Source of the DNA: Trogon surrucura
Lineage: Eukaryota > Chordata > Aves > Trogoniformes > Trogonidae
Length of the DNA: 64,000 nucleotides
Direction: 5' to 3'
NCBI GenBank assembly: GCA_020746105.1
Contig: CM036632.1
Location: 3,658,001-3,722,000 of the forward strand
Shown in pieces: positions 1-13,868 of the stretch (the stretch's first letter is position 1; the number at the start of each line of letters is the position of its first letter). The notes beneath the pieces are model-generated. The model did no database searches and had not been told where the DNA came from. It was given only the letters and a program-made list of their open reading frames with translations. The translations under genes were made by a program, and so were the position numbers.

Positions 1-3000
1 GCACACTCAGCTCCTGTGGGATGGATGTCCACAGAATTTCATCCCGCAGAGCAGTCTGGGAATCTTCCCCATGGGCAGACTGATGGGTGATATTCACAAT
101 TTTACTTCTCTGTGTGTGTTTGTGCCCTTTCTCCATGCAGCAATGTAAGGGTTATGCTGAGAGTGCAGAAGAGGACGGCTCTTCATGCCTGCACCCCTTC
201 GACTGGGTGTTTTCAGTCCTGTAGGTGAACACAGGCTCTTTGATCTCAACATCAAAGATATCCAAACACAGTGATCTGGGGAAGCGCAGGCGGGAGGCAG
301 CGGCGAGGTCGAGCCCTTGGAGCTGTGTTAGACTCCATGAAACTCTTGCCAGAGGGTTCCATAGATTTCCATATGCCACAAGCCATAAAGCAGCCCCTGG
401 AGATCCGACGTCAACGTCAATCATGTGGTCACACATGGCAACCAGCCACAGAAACCACAGGGAGCAACAGGCGAGGCCAGGATTGTCGCCGTGTCCTCTC
501 TGCACATGAGAACTCAATCATGAGTTCCCGACATGGGAGTGAGTACGGCTGCCTCCAGTCGCAGGCTGGCAGAGGGAGCTGCTCCCACGTCGTCCATCCT
601 CATCCTCCCACTGCAAGAGGGATTTGCTGCTCCGAGCTAAAGACAGCAGGTTCTTGACTGACAATGCTGTGCCTGGGCTGCAGATACCACCGGTGCCATT
701 TCCCAGATACTGGCAAGCATCTCCTCAGGAGGAAAGAAGCTCAGCCAAGCCTGAAATGACCTGCTGGGGCAGGGCAGGCTCCTTCCACTCCCGCATCATG
801 TGCTGGGATTTAAGTAAAAGGGAATTCTGTGCAGAATAGCTTGACCCATGGAGGGTGACATTCACAGTGTGCTGCTCAAAGACCTCAGCCTGGATATTCC
901 CAGGATCAGGGTGAGCCCCAGCCTCTGACACAGAGCCCTTGGCTCCCTTTCAGGTCAGGCTGGACCTGTCCATGGAGTCACAGGACAAGGCTCTATGTCA
1001 CTCGTTTGTATTAAGTGTTGCTACACGTGCCTCTAGCACTGCCTGGACCCCCAGCTGTGGCACAGCACCCTGGTCCCTCTCCTCATCCCACTCTCGAAAA
1101 ATTAAAGTCTCATCCCTCACATTCCCGTGGTGCCACTCACTGAACAAACCCCATCCCTCTGCACGCCCCATTGTCCCCAGACCCCAATGCAGTTCTGCCC
1201 CCTCTGCAGCACCAGAAGCCTGTGAGCTTCCTCCAGCCATGGCTGCTCCTGTGCACTCTCCAGACTTTGTTTGACTCCTGGCTCCTCTTTCTTCACAGTC
1301 CCCTGGGAAACAAAAAACTCCAGTGATGTAGATTGTTTCCAGCTGATGGAGAAAGCAGACGATGAACGCGTCGATGGTGGCCATGCTCGCCTCCAAGAAG
1401 AACCTCTGCAGAGGCTGAGGATGGAGCCGGTGTGGTTTCTTGCTCTCAAGGTGTCCCTGCAAGGCCAAGGATGCTGGCAATCAGCACAATGTCCCTGAAG
1501 ACCCACAGACACCTTTATGTCGCTTCTGGAGAACTGAGCCCAACCCATATTTCTGGGGAATGTTTTCACTTGGAACATCACAGATGCCACAGCCTGAGGT
1601 TGGCTCCTTGCTGTAGCAGCTTCACCAGGTCCTTTTGGAAGGGTGATTTAGGGAGTCAGGGGGAAGTAGGCTCCAAAATTCCTGCTCAGGACTGTGGCCA
1701 GTCTGGGATTGGTTCATCCTCACAGATGACTCCAGGCTTAGAGCATGTCACGGTCCAGGGCTGGTATGACCTAGATTTTGGGTTGATTTATAGCAAAGGT
1801 TGGGAGGTTCAGCTCCAAATGGCTTGGTTGTCAGTCTGGTCTGCAGGGCAGAGCTGACCACTGCGCGCTAGGAATGCACCAAGTCCTCATGGCACCAAGA
1901 GCGAGAGGGAAATACTCTGTCACAGCACTCCTCGGACTGGGTAGGACCATGAACCCAGCTTCTGCCCCAAGTCCCTGGGCCCTGGTGTTTTCTGGAGTCA
2001 CTGAGTAGCTCAGGTTTCCTTGATGTGCCCCAGGGACCCTCAGTATTTATTGTTGCGTCCAAAACTCCTGAGATTTGGCTATCTTGCCAAACCAGCCAAC
2101 TCAAAGGCTATCTCAGCCACATCTGCCAGGCTGACTGGTCTTCTGGGACAGCATGGGGGCACCAGGAACCAATGGGGTTCTCAGTCACTGCTCAAACGCC
2201 ACCCAGTACGAAAGCCACATGGAAAGGTGGCAAGCTCAGAGGCGGAGACAGTGCACTGGTCCCTGGGAAGCCGGGCTTCCTGGGTTCTGCCACAGTCCTT
2301 TGCATGTCTCCTTGGTCACCTCCCTTAATTTCCATGACTCAATTCCATCAGAAACTAGTTTCCAGGTCTAATCCCAGCACCAAAGCACAGGCACTGGTTT
2401 TGATTCCCTAGGCTGAGTTGCAAAGTGACGAACCAGAGCAAGTGGGAGCACCAGTGGCCCCCACGCTGCAAGAGAGCATCCCTTCTCCCACGAGCTGGTC
2501 AGCAGAGCCGGCTCAGCCAAGAGAAAAGGATCCACTAACAATAGTGCCGATGAGCTCTGCTCCATCATCCCTGTCTCCTCATTACTCCCATGGATGTGTG
2601 CACACGCAGCGACAGGACAGGCCATGCCAAGTGCTCCTCAGGCACCGTCACCTGATCTCCGCAACCCGCTCCAAGCCCAGACAAAAATAAATCCGGGAGC
2701 AAGCGCCGCAGCGAAGCCGCTCTGGCAAGACGGGCCTGGGCTGAGCCCATTGTTCCAGCGATAATGCTAGTTCCAGTGACTGATCAGGGAGAAATGCAGA
2801 TATTCCCCTCGCGCCTCTCCAGCCTCCTGCTGCAGAGAAACCGTGGCTCAGCGTCCAGGAGCGGGTGGAAGCATTTGCTGCTGAGCAGAAAAGGACACGT
2901 TTTTTTCCCACCATGTGAATTTTCTTGTTGATAGAAGGTTCCTTCCTTGTTGGCGAGAGTGAACTTTCCACAGGGATTGTTTTTACCTTGGAAGTTTTTA

Positions 3001-4312
3001 TTTGTTTAAGTAGAAGGGCCAAAAAACCCTTACCTTGCATCCTGAAAATTTGAAGTCTGAAGCTCTGGCTCCCGTCATTCTGGCAGGGCACACCACCCCT
3101 GCTTTGCAGCATCCTCTTGCTACACAAAACTGGCATCTCCTTGCAGCTACCACGGTGTTTCCAAGCATGTAAAGAAATACCCATGGAAAGGCACGCTGAG
3201 GTCTGCCAAGCTCATTTCAGTCATGACCTAGGTAGGTGCTTGGTTGCAAGGGCACAAAGCTGATAGAGCAGCTCTGGCTTTGGCAGGAGGAGAGCTAGAG
3301 TTGGATGGTGGCAGAGGGGGACATCACAGAGTCTCCTTGCAACTAGGGCTGGGGAAGACCGGAAGTTTGGAGTGTTCTTCAGCACTCAGCCAAGACACAC
3401 ATGACACAAGCCAGCCCTGCAGGGGGATTCACTCTTTCCCTGGAACACGCTGGGCTTTCACATTCCCTCGGGGTGCTGCAAAGTTGCCCTCACATCCCTG
3501 ATCCTCACATCCCTCACTTCTCCTGTGATGCAGAAACACTGCAGAGATTCTGCCCCAGAGGATCTTCACCTGCAGCCACACCAGCAGAGAGCCTGGCCAA
3601 GCTCAGGACGTTCCCCATGAAGGCTTTGCCACAGCGTCCTCCCATCAGCAGAACGGAGATGTGGGCACCAGCCTCACCTCCTCATGCTCCAGGTGGCCAA
3701 GTGGCTTCCGGAGCTCCTGCCCTGAGTAGAACACATCAAAGTTCCTCACATGCACACTCTTTTCAAACAGCCCAGCATGCTCACAGCCTGGCACAACCAT
3801 AAAACAGAAGAAAAAGCCAGATCTGAGCAGAAAACTAAGAGAGGAGGCTGCAGCAATATGGTTCTGGGGAAATCAGGAGCACAACCCCTTGGCTTCCCTT
3901 CCCCGCTGCTCCCCTTGCTTTCCAGCGCGCCTCAGGCTCCAAATGTCTCAGCTTCGCAAAGAGCTGATCTCCTGGTGTTTGCTGGGCCACAGCCCTGTCC
4001 ACATCACATGAACAACAGCTTGAACTCTGGTGCATCCACCAGAGAGCCTCCTGCCTCTCCCAGCAACGTGCCGGGGAAATCGCAAGGTACCGGGGTAAGC
4101 AGCTCTTCTTGCTCCGTGTCTCAGCATGGTCTTGGGACAAAATGCCTGCCTGTCCCCACCACGCTGGCTTTTTGTCCTTCTCCCCCAAGCCTGACTTCAC
4201 TCACCCTCCTCTCCCCAGGCCATACCTGGTTCTTCTCCTGAAGGCGTCATGACTTCACTGTCTATTTTTATCCAGCCCACTGCTAAGTAAAAGCAGAGTT
4301 GACACTGGCTTT

Positions 4313-4352
4313 TGTAGAAAAAAAAAGAGAAAAAAAAAGAAAAAGAAAAAGG
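4313..4352. repeat. A-rich purine simple repeat
   Basis: This is a low-complexity run of A with interspersed G on the + strand, with no coding meaning. It could be a decayed poly-A or a purine microsatellite. Confidence 0.7.
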
Positions 4353-7300
4353 CATTTTTCTTATTGTGTGGGAAAAGATCCATGGGTTGGGTTTTCTTTT
4401 TTCTTCCCCCTTAACTTGGAGATCTCCCAAAGCAAACAAGTGCGGTTAACTGGAAAATAGGATGATTCACCAGTCCCCTGGGCAGATGGTACCCGGGTCC
4501 TCTATTCTCCAGCTCCTGGCAAGGGAAAATGCCCCCTATAAAACTTAAAATAGACGATCCTGCATCCATCACGGGATCTGTTTTGCAAAGCCAATGTGTC
4601 TTCAATGATCTCCATGTGCTCAGACCATTTGATTCATTCCATCTTGTTGTCCTATACCGGAGGGACAGTTTGGGGTGTGCAGGGACAGATCAGGGGCACG
4701 GGAGGTTTCCAAAGGTTGCGGCCTCCCTGTGGATGCTGGAAGCCAAGCAACACACTGGGTTACATCCCCAAGGGAAGAAATGGAGTAGCTTTGAACCGCT
4801 CCAGGACCCAGAGCATGGCTGCGGTTGCATAACAAGGTGTCTCCTCCTCCTTGGAGCATCTGCCATGCGATGCCCTTGCTCTGGGGTGGTGAGAAGATGC
4901 TGACATATGGAAAAGCTGGCCGTGAGATCCCTGTGGGTGAACAAACGGTGGGGCCAGAGCAATGAAGCAACATTTATCTTCCCTAAAGCCTCTGACATGT
5001 GCCACAGAGAGACCATTTTCTTCACGGTGTGACTCAAATCCCATCTGGATAGCGCAGGGATCTGCTGTCCTTCCCGGAGACAGAGAAGGCCTGTTTTTAA
5101 GTGTCCCCAACTCCTCTCTCCCATGGGCAATGGGACCGCTCAAGCTTATTCATCCTTATTACACTCTCCTTACAGATATCCCAGTTCTGGCCTCACCAGT
5201 AGCAGAGCTGGCACTGCAAGGTCGCCTCATCTCAGGGGTGTCACGAGCCAGTGATGCAGCAAAGTGAAAAGCTCTTGAGGCACGTTGGGACTTCACAACC
5301 CCCAAAGCACGTCTCACAAGGGACACGCTGCCCGTCACTGGGGTCCTTTCAAGGCAGGTGATGATGCTGGTGGAAAAAAGACTGGGGTGAACACAGGAGC
5401 TGAGTGGGTCTTGGGGTGACAGTCCCAGGAGCAAACTGTTCCCTGTTGAGACGGTGTTTCCTGGACACGAGGAACAGGGCCGTGTTCAGGGTCTGCCTTT
5501 CCATGCCCGGCACATTACGATAGCAGAGGAGCCTGAAGAACAGGCTGAGAGGCCAAATTCCCAGCACTTTAAAATTCCCCCTTGGAAGCTTTTTTGGCTG
5601 CTGGAGGCCTGGATTATTTCTGGCTGCGCTCGGCAGGAGTGTTTTTCTCTTGCTTTGTAGCAGGGCAGGGATGAACAAAGAGCTCAGCTCTCTGCCCAGG
5701 CAGCACCAACATGAGCTGTGTGCCCTCTCCCTACTCCCCAGATGAGGGATGAGCTCCCCAAGATGGGGATCAGCTCATGAACTGCTCCCTCTGTGAGCCA
5801 GAGATGCACACGAAAGTTTCTTCCTTCCTCTCACCTTCCAATCAGACCTTTTCAGCCAAAAGAAGCCAGCAGCCCCCATTTCTTAAAACAGGCCTTGTCC
5901 TGCTCCCTGGACTTTCTCCTGCATCGCTGCTGGAGGCAAATCAGAAATGTTTTCGTTGCAGAAGTTCTTCAGCTCCTAAGAGGTCTCTTGGAACAGAAAG
6001 AACAAGGTTCCTTAACGAAGCCAGAGATGACAAGCCTCAAAATAAATGAGAGCAAATTGTGGTGTCACCTCATTGCCTACATTGCCACAGCTGTTCTGGG
6101 CATTTTTATCAGCTTTGCCCTCCTCCTGTTACCTTGGTATCTTATTTAGAAGCACCCACTCATCCCTTCTCATGCCTTGGGGTGGGCAGCAACCTGCTGC
6201 CTCGGTATCCACTCCTCCGCCTCTGCCCAAACACAAGACTGTGACAGCCACTAGGTCACCCCTGGGCATGCCTTGAGAGGGATTAAGGGGAGGAATCCCA
6301 TTCTTGATGCCAAATATCCTGAATAAATTGTGCTGTTACAGATTTAGAAAGAAAATACAGCCAGCACGCAGGAGTTCTGGTTCCGCAGCAATGTGGAAAC
6401 CCTGGGGGCAGGAGGCATTTGGGTCTGAGGGGGTGAGGAAAAGTTCCAGGGCTGCAATTGCTCCTCTGAATTCCCCCTCTGCTCCCAGCAAGGGGTTTGG
6501 GGAAGTGCTGGCTCTGCAGAAGGCTCTGATTTCACACAGAGATGCTCAACAAAGCCAAGGAGGGTTAAATCGACCCAGTCCACCCAGCGAGCTGGTCCCA
6601 CTCCCCTCCCCAGCTCCCAGCAGTATGATGTCCAGCTGCAGCAGCAGAAAAGCGGTTGTAGCCCCTGCTCTGCACCACCCACCCAGATCATCCTGCCTGC
6701 TCCTCCTGGCCAGCTGAACAAGCACCCAGCACTGAGGCCTCTTGTGCTTGGTGGTCCCAGGGGCAAAACAGGAGTAGTGACCTTAGCCCTGGCATCTGGA
6801 GCGGAGTGGGTGGCTGGGATGAGGTGGGTGGTCTCTGGTCCACAACACATCCCTGGAAAAGACAGAGATGTCCACTCCAAGCCTCCCTGCATGAGGAGCT
6901 GGCAGAAGCGCAAACATCCTGGGGCTGGGCTTTGGGACTGCCAGGATTCACCCTGGCCACAAACTTTTTCTGACCTGGCTGCAGCTCAGAGCACAGCAAT
7001 CTGGCACCCAGGATCCCAAACTGCCTCACAACCCACCTCAAACTCAGCCCCAGGGACACCTCGCTTGGATCCAGACCCCAGCTGAGCCACAGAAACCTGA
7101 AAGACACCAGTTAACATCTTTCCAGAGGGCTCAAGGCAGCTGGAGGACCCCTTTGGTCATACCCCAGCCAGTGTATGGGGGCAGCTCCCATGGACAGAGG
7201 GGTGGGAAGGCTGTGAATCCTGTGCAGAGGGCTCCATACAACAGCCCTGGGCACCTGCACACTGCTGTGATCACCCCATGGGAGCTGCTCCTCTGATCCT

Positions 7301-10300
7301 TCCTCTCTCAGACCTTGCTCAGAAGGAAGGAGAATGGGGAGGAGAATAACTCAGTTTAGCCCAAGCTCCCAGTGCAGACACACCTGGAGGAGATCATTGC
7401 TGCCACAGGCTTCTCACAGACAAGGACCACCTCCCTGTAACAGCCTTGCAAGTCTAAAATGGGGTCCAGCACCAAACCCCAAGAGGTGTCAGGAGACAAG
7501 GGCACTGTCCTCGTGTCCCCACTCTGCCACACCTCCTGTCTCTGCCATCAGCTGCTGCTCTCCATGGAAATTTGCTATTTTCCCCCTGACAGCAAACCCT
7601 GCCTGGCGCTGGAGCTCCCCTGCAGCGCTTCAGCCTTCCAGCATCAATCCATCTCCCAGACTTAGTGTCACAAGTGCATCATGGAAAATAGTATTGATCC
7701 AGCAAGGTGGTGACTTAATTTGAGGGCTCCAGTGAGGCAGTAATTTAACCTTATTACACAAAGGTAAGTAGAGCTGCTGGGTGCCTTGTGCTGGTAGGAG
7801 GGGGACCTGGTTGTGCTGTCACCCAACTTCTCATGTGAGAAGGTGCCTCCAAGGACAGGTTGGTGTTAGAGAAGGGCTGCGGTTGTTGTGCCCAGAGCTG
7901 AATCAGCACTTTGTTGTGCTGGAGTGTCCAGGCTCTTGATTGTGCCCAAAGCCACTGGGGAGTTCAGATTCAGCACAACTCTCTGAGCTGCATCTCTCAG
8001 CGTTGCTCTCTGTGGTGCTTCCGTCCATCTCCTGGCGCCTTCCTCCCCACCCACCTTTAGGAAGCCTCTCAGCTTTGAGTTAATGTACTGCTTCAAAACA
8101 GCACATCACAAAAGGGTAGAAAACTCAGGGGAGCGTACCCATTAGGAGACTTCCAGCCTGCCACCGACTCGCTTTACATCCCCGATTAAGTTCTTTAACT
8201 CAATTTCCCCATTAATGCATCACGCTAACACGATCACCCCTTAACTCAGATGTATTGCCCCTCCTTTCCTCAGGCCATGCAACTTAGCTGCCTGGACATC
8301 TCCTTCAGGTCTCCAGGGCCTTTGGAACACAGCTGGAAGAGAACTAGGTGGCCCCAGGACCACGTCTTGGCTGTGGGATGGAGCCAAGAGCCCCAGCTGT
8401 GCCTGAAAGCAGCCCGGAGGGCAATGGAGGCAGCTGAGCTGCTTCTCACTTGTGAGCAGCCCAGCAGCAGGTAGTGCAAGGAGGGAAGCAACAGCCTTTA
8501 CTGACCCATGGGCTGGGGAACATGTCCTCCGTGGCCTGGAGCAGCTCAGTCGTACACCAGCAGCTCAGTTCTACAAATAATCAGGGATGACTTTAACTTT
8601 GAGTCCGTTCCTGCTGACGGCAATGATTTTTCCAACCACCCTGACCACAAGCTTGCAATATTAGTCTGTACTATGCCGAGCTCAACAGAGCCCTGATCTT
8701 TCCTGGACTCCCGAGACACCACCACCATTCTCTGCTCCCTCCAGAAGCATTTCCTTTCCTCAGCTGGAAGCAGGTGCAGGCTCCTGATAACTCTTCTTTC
8801 TGTCCACAAAGGAAACAGGGCGTGAGAACAATCCAGTGCATGCACAGGGTAACACAGCCCTGCTCCCACTGAGCTGAACTCAGACTTGCAGATATGACTC
8901 TTCCCTGCTCTCTGCCAGGCCTGGGAAAATAAGACACTGTGAACTGAAAAAAAAATGCTTTAATCTCCCTAAGCCAACGATCCCATCAATGTCTCAGGGC
9001 AACCTAACAACAAGGATCTCCTCCTTGCAGTTGGTGGAGGTAGGACACAAGCACGCACATGTTGGTACAACTGTCCCTGCGTCTAGGACTGTTTCTGCAG
9101 CAAGAAGAGGGTCTCAGCCCATGGAGAGCAGGCTGTTGCTCTCACCAGTCACAGCAGGTGCTGGTATTTCTGGGACACTGCAGAGTTATATTGTCCTATG
9201 AGTTCTTGCTGTAACCAACCTCAGTATCACGTGCAGGTACTTTCTTAATGGTCTCAGTAGGAGGTGGCTAGAAGCAATATCCTGAGGTTCATACACTCTT
9301 CCCAGCTGTGTATAAGCATCTTCCTGGCTTTCATGCTTCAAGAGATCTGGGCAGTGAATGTGGATCCCCACAGAGAAATGTAGCATAGACCTGGCAGCCA
9401 CAAGTGGAAAAAAAAAACCCAATAACAGAAAAACTAACAACAAAAATACCTACCCAACAACAGAATAGAAAAGCTCCTGGAAACAGAAAGAATCACAGAG
9501 TGAAGGGAAGGAAGGAAAAAGCTCTCTGCTTTCTAGTCCGTCAGGCAAGTATCACATATATAATGGGCTCAGATCTCCTACAAAACCTGGAAAACTTCAC
9601 TCCTTCTCACATGTGTAGACAGGAAAAAAGGACCACCAAGGAGAGGGTCAGGGAGGGGTTGCCCCCTCCACTCTCCTCCCACCCAACGCCAGCTATGGCT
9701 GGCAAGAACAAGAAGCAGGTTTAGTGGGCTTTCTCTAATAGTGGGGACAGGAGACACCATGCTCTCACCTGATTAACCACCAAACCCAGGGCACTTGTCT
9801 GTGCACGTTCACCAAACAGCCACCGCTTCAGAGAAATGTTCTCCCAAACACCCTCCCCTCACCGCCTCCTGCGTGCAGAGACTCGTACGTCACTGCCTGT
9901 GGAGGAGAACCAGTGGGCTGGGGACCGAACTTTGGTCTGCGTAGGAAGCTCCCCGCACGCAGCAGTAAGGGCGAAGTTTCACAAGGATGTTCAACAGTTT
10001 AAGAAGCCCCAAGATCCCTCCCATGATGACTGGACGCTTTAATGCAGCAATAGCTCATTAGCAGTGCAGGAATGCCAAAATAAAGGCGGGGAGGAGAGAG
10101 ACTAGAAGAGGATAAAGAGGCTGGAGAACTGCCGACCCCTGTCCTTTCTCACTCTTTGACATGCAAATCACATTTCCCTTTCAAGGAGCAAAGAAAAACC
10201 TCCACATCTTGGCAGGGCTTGGAGAGGCCAGGCTAAGTCAGATCCATGGAGTAACTGCCCCCTGCAGCCAGTCTGAAATTGTACCCTACAGCGTGTCACA

Positions 10301-13300
10301 TACTCCTGCCTGCGTCCCCAGCAACCCCCGTTTTACACCCAGTCAGCACTGGGATTTCTCTGAAACCACAGGATTTGCAAATAGATTGCCAGGAGAGACA
10401 GATGCCAAGGGAGAAAGGTTAAACAGACATTGCACTCTGAGGGGGGGAAAAAAAAAAGGATCCAATTCAGCTTTGCAGTTTCTAAAACAGTCTCATTAGA
10501 TCCTGAGTGAAGTGTGCGCAAGCAGTTTTGGCAAGGAGAAACAAAAGACCTGAGAGGAGTGAGAGAGGATGAATGAACAAAAGACAAGAAAGCTGCACAC
10601 GTTTTCAATCCCTGAAGTTCAGTTGTCTCCCTTCTAATGCCCAAGCACTTTTCTTCATGAGGGACCTTTGGGGAAGGTAGGAAATAGGAGGTGGGAGATT
10701 TACTACTACCGGTTTTCTCACTAAGTCCTATTAAATAAAAAGAATGGGAGCAAGGAGAAATTCCCAAGGCGAGAAAAAAAATCCATCATTAATTGATGGG
10801 GCCCTGGGGGGCTAAAGCGGAGATGTTGAGCCGAATTCAATTAGAGACCCGGTCAGAATCAGGCAGGAAGATGTGGCTTCTTTCACTGTGTCAATTAAAG
10901 AAGTGACTGGGAATGATAGACTTCTCTTCTGAGCCTCTGACCCATGAGTCAAAACATGCTTCCATCCGGCACTGCCTGATGGCTCCCTGGCTCCCACTGG
11001 GAACATATGGGCTCCTGGACAGTGCAGGGATGCCAGAAGGCATCTTTACAGGCTGGGCACTCGACAAAACCACATCTTGTGCCCTCTGCAGAAATTGCTG
11101 TTCTCTGCAGGAAGGTGGCATCGTTAACAGTAATTAATTTGCAGCCACTGTCCTTTCCCTTTGTGTTACCTGAACAGAACCAAGTGCACCGTCTGGCTGC
11201 ATTACTGACCGTACTCTGGGGATCTGGGTGTATAGTTTGTCATGTCCCTGTTTAGCATTAGTTCCCTAAGGAACTAAGGAATAGCTGGCCACGCTCCCTC
11301 ACGGCCCCGTGAAAAGAGACAAGGTGGAGAAGCTTCCCAAAAGTATCTGGGCACTAAAAGCACAGCATCAAATCACAGACACCTCACTTCCAGACTGATG
11401 GAAGAAGATGCAGCTCCACTCACACCAGCTGGGTGCTGCTCGGCTTGTGTCAGGAACTGAAAGCTGGAGGATGCAAGAGCAAGGATGCCAAGGAATGTCA
11501 TATCCTTTCCCCTTCACTATCCTCCACCTTAGGCTAGGTTTAGATTTCCCGAATTTTCAGTCTTCCATCATTTCCCTTGCAAGACCCTCACACAGTTTAA
11601 GAGCTCCTAGACACAGAGAGCTGTTCTGGCCAATCCACTTACCTTCTCTCTTCCTCCTGTGCCTTGATCCTGTCCCCATGGCTCGTCTCTGGCATTAGAG
11701 CAGGCATTGATAGAAGATAAACCAGCAGCAACCCACACCTCAAACAATGCAAAATCAAAGCACATGGATGCACCCAGAAACGGGCTGAGAGAATTTGCTA
11801 GGCGGTGTCTTAAATATAAGGCAGCATAGATGCATCGGGGGAAATAAGCAGGAGAAACCATGGAAAAGGGAGAAAAGCAGCAAGGAAATCCAGGCTCAGC
11901 TGGGCAGATCTCTGAGAGCATGGCCCAGTGACATCTGTGCTAAGCACTGACCAAGCAGGGCAGAGCTGTGAGCACGGATGCATTCCCTACTTCCGAACCC
12001 TGCTGGGTACGGGCAAGCAGGAGAGTGTCCTTCCTTTGTAGGATGAGAGCATTTCAAAGGAAGTCCCACTCCGATGCCACCTTCCCCTCTACCTGGGATA
12101 ACCTGGAAACTAACGACTCTGATCAAAGAATTGAAAATACTACATTCCTACTGACACCATTTTACACTTTAAAAAGGATCTCTCTTTCTTCAGATTCGCC
12201 TTCAAGGGCTGAAAACATCCTTTCTTCTACTAGTTCCTGCTACTTTCCTTCTCCTTTGAAGACACTTGGGTTATTGAACAGTCCCCATTGCAACACATAC
12301 AGCTTATTTCTTACTGTTCTGGATCCCTCGTGCCCAACCACGTCACAGGATATCATGGACTGTTTCAAAGCCTTCCTGCCATCTTTGCACACCCGCTCCA
12401 ACGAAAAGCTAGAAAATTGATGCCAGAAAGGTCTGATTCCTCTCTGCCAGCACAGCCCAGAACGCAGGACTCCTAACAATAAGAAAGATACAGGCTGATC
12501 CTGAGCTCTCTGTGGACTAGCTGAAACTAGAAGCACCATAAAGTTATCAAGAACAAAGAAATCCTACAAAAGCACTTATATGTATATATATATTTATAGC
12601 TCTTGAGTGCTCCTTTCTTGTTGGTGCTGGAGCAGCATTGCTAGCACCTAGGGAAGGAGATCCTCCAGAGACAGGCTAATTGATGGAATTATTCAAGGCC
12701 AGTTAATGGATAACTGCTAATTGGTGGAAGAGGTTGAGTAGGGTGGTGTGTTGTTGGAAGAACTTCTCCAGGGCCTTGGAAGGGCGAATAAAGCCAAGAA
12801 CAAAGGATCTGTGCAGTGTCAGGCAGGGCCTGGAATGGTAAGAATTTCTGTTTCTCGTGTTCTTGGCTTATTTACAGAGACTTCCAAAACTCCTGTAATG
12901 AACGGATGAGCAGGATGAGCAGTGCTTCATTCCCGGCCCAGAGCACAGTCCCAGGAGCCAAGGGAGAGGTTTATTTCAGTCAGCAAAACCCGGCGGTGTG
13001 TAGGAAAAGGACCTTTTCTGCTGCAGCTCCAGACGTTGCCTCCAGCTCCAGCAGGGTCAGTGCAGCACCGTGGGATCCTGCATCTCCCCATCTGGGGGTC
13101 TGGAGGGAAGCATTTCAAGTCCTTTGGTCTTACAGGAATATTTTGGTCTGGAGCTCCTTTTCCTGCATGTTTCTCTTTCTAGATGCAATTCAGTAAGGCC
13201 ATAAAAAAAGGCGGCGAAAACCTGGATGTGCCAAGAGGATGCAGAAAGTGCTCAACTTCTGAAAGGATCTACCTGAACCTGAGCTTCAGGGACTGAGGAC

Positions 13301-13810
13301 TGAGAGAGAGAGGAAGCCAGGATCACCTCATCCTTTCCTCCCCACTGAGATGTGAGGCAGGACCAAAGGGCTGCCCAAAGCAAGGAGCATTTTGGAGCGA
13401 TGAGGCAGAGAGCACCAATGCTCCCAAATTCATTCCTCCAGCCTGGGAGCTACCACGGCAGCAGCCAAAGCAGCAATTTCCCCCGTCAGGAGGAAGGGAA
13501 AAAATGAGGAGTGCTTAGCAGGGAGGTGTAAAGGGAAATCCTATTTTATGAGGGCCCAGCCAGTCCTGCTTGTACCAAGTGACAGACCTGACAGCATCTA
13601 GTGACAAAACACAAACAGTGCCTGGTGGGTACAAAACAACAGCGGGGACTCAGAGATCTCTGCCCCAGCGGGTATTTGGATTCTGGGAGACAGTTTCCAG
13701 GTAACACATGGGGCTTTTCTATTTGAAAACTGCTCTTTATATTATTATCTTTCCTCCCACTGCAAAAGGCAAAGGGAGAAGGAGAATCATTTGACAAGCT
13801 GAAAACTTTT

Positions 13811-13868
13811 ATGGGGGAAAAAAATGAATAAGTGGGGAAAAAAATTAATAAGGGGCGGGGGGGGGGGG
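13811..13868. repeat. Short tandem repeat with terminal G-run
   Basis: A unit of about 20 bp (TGGGG, then an A-run, then a TAATAAG-like end) occurs twice. It then leads into GGGGC followed by 12 consecutive G at 13857-13868. It looks like a small diverged tandem array next to a homopolymer. The G-run is also a likely place for sequencing or length error. Confidence 0.65.

Noticed and set aside
5793-6149. 118-aa open frame ending in a hydrophobic segment resembling a membrane anchor
   Set aside because: A single hydrophobic stretch at the end of an otherwise unrecognisable frame is weak evidence, and there is no promoter or splice support.
6344-6913. 189-aa open frame on the minus strand
   Set aside because: The composition follows GC-rich intergenic DNA and overlaps other open frames on both strands; no family motif seen.
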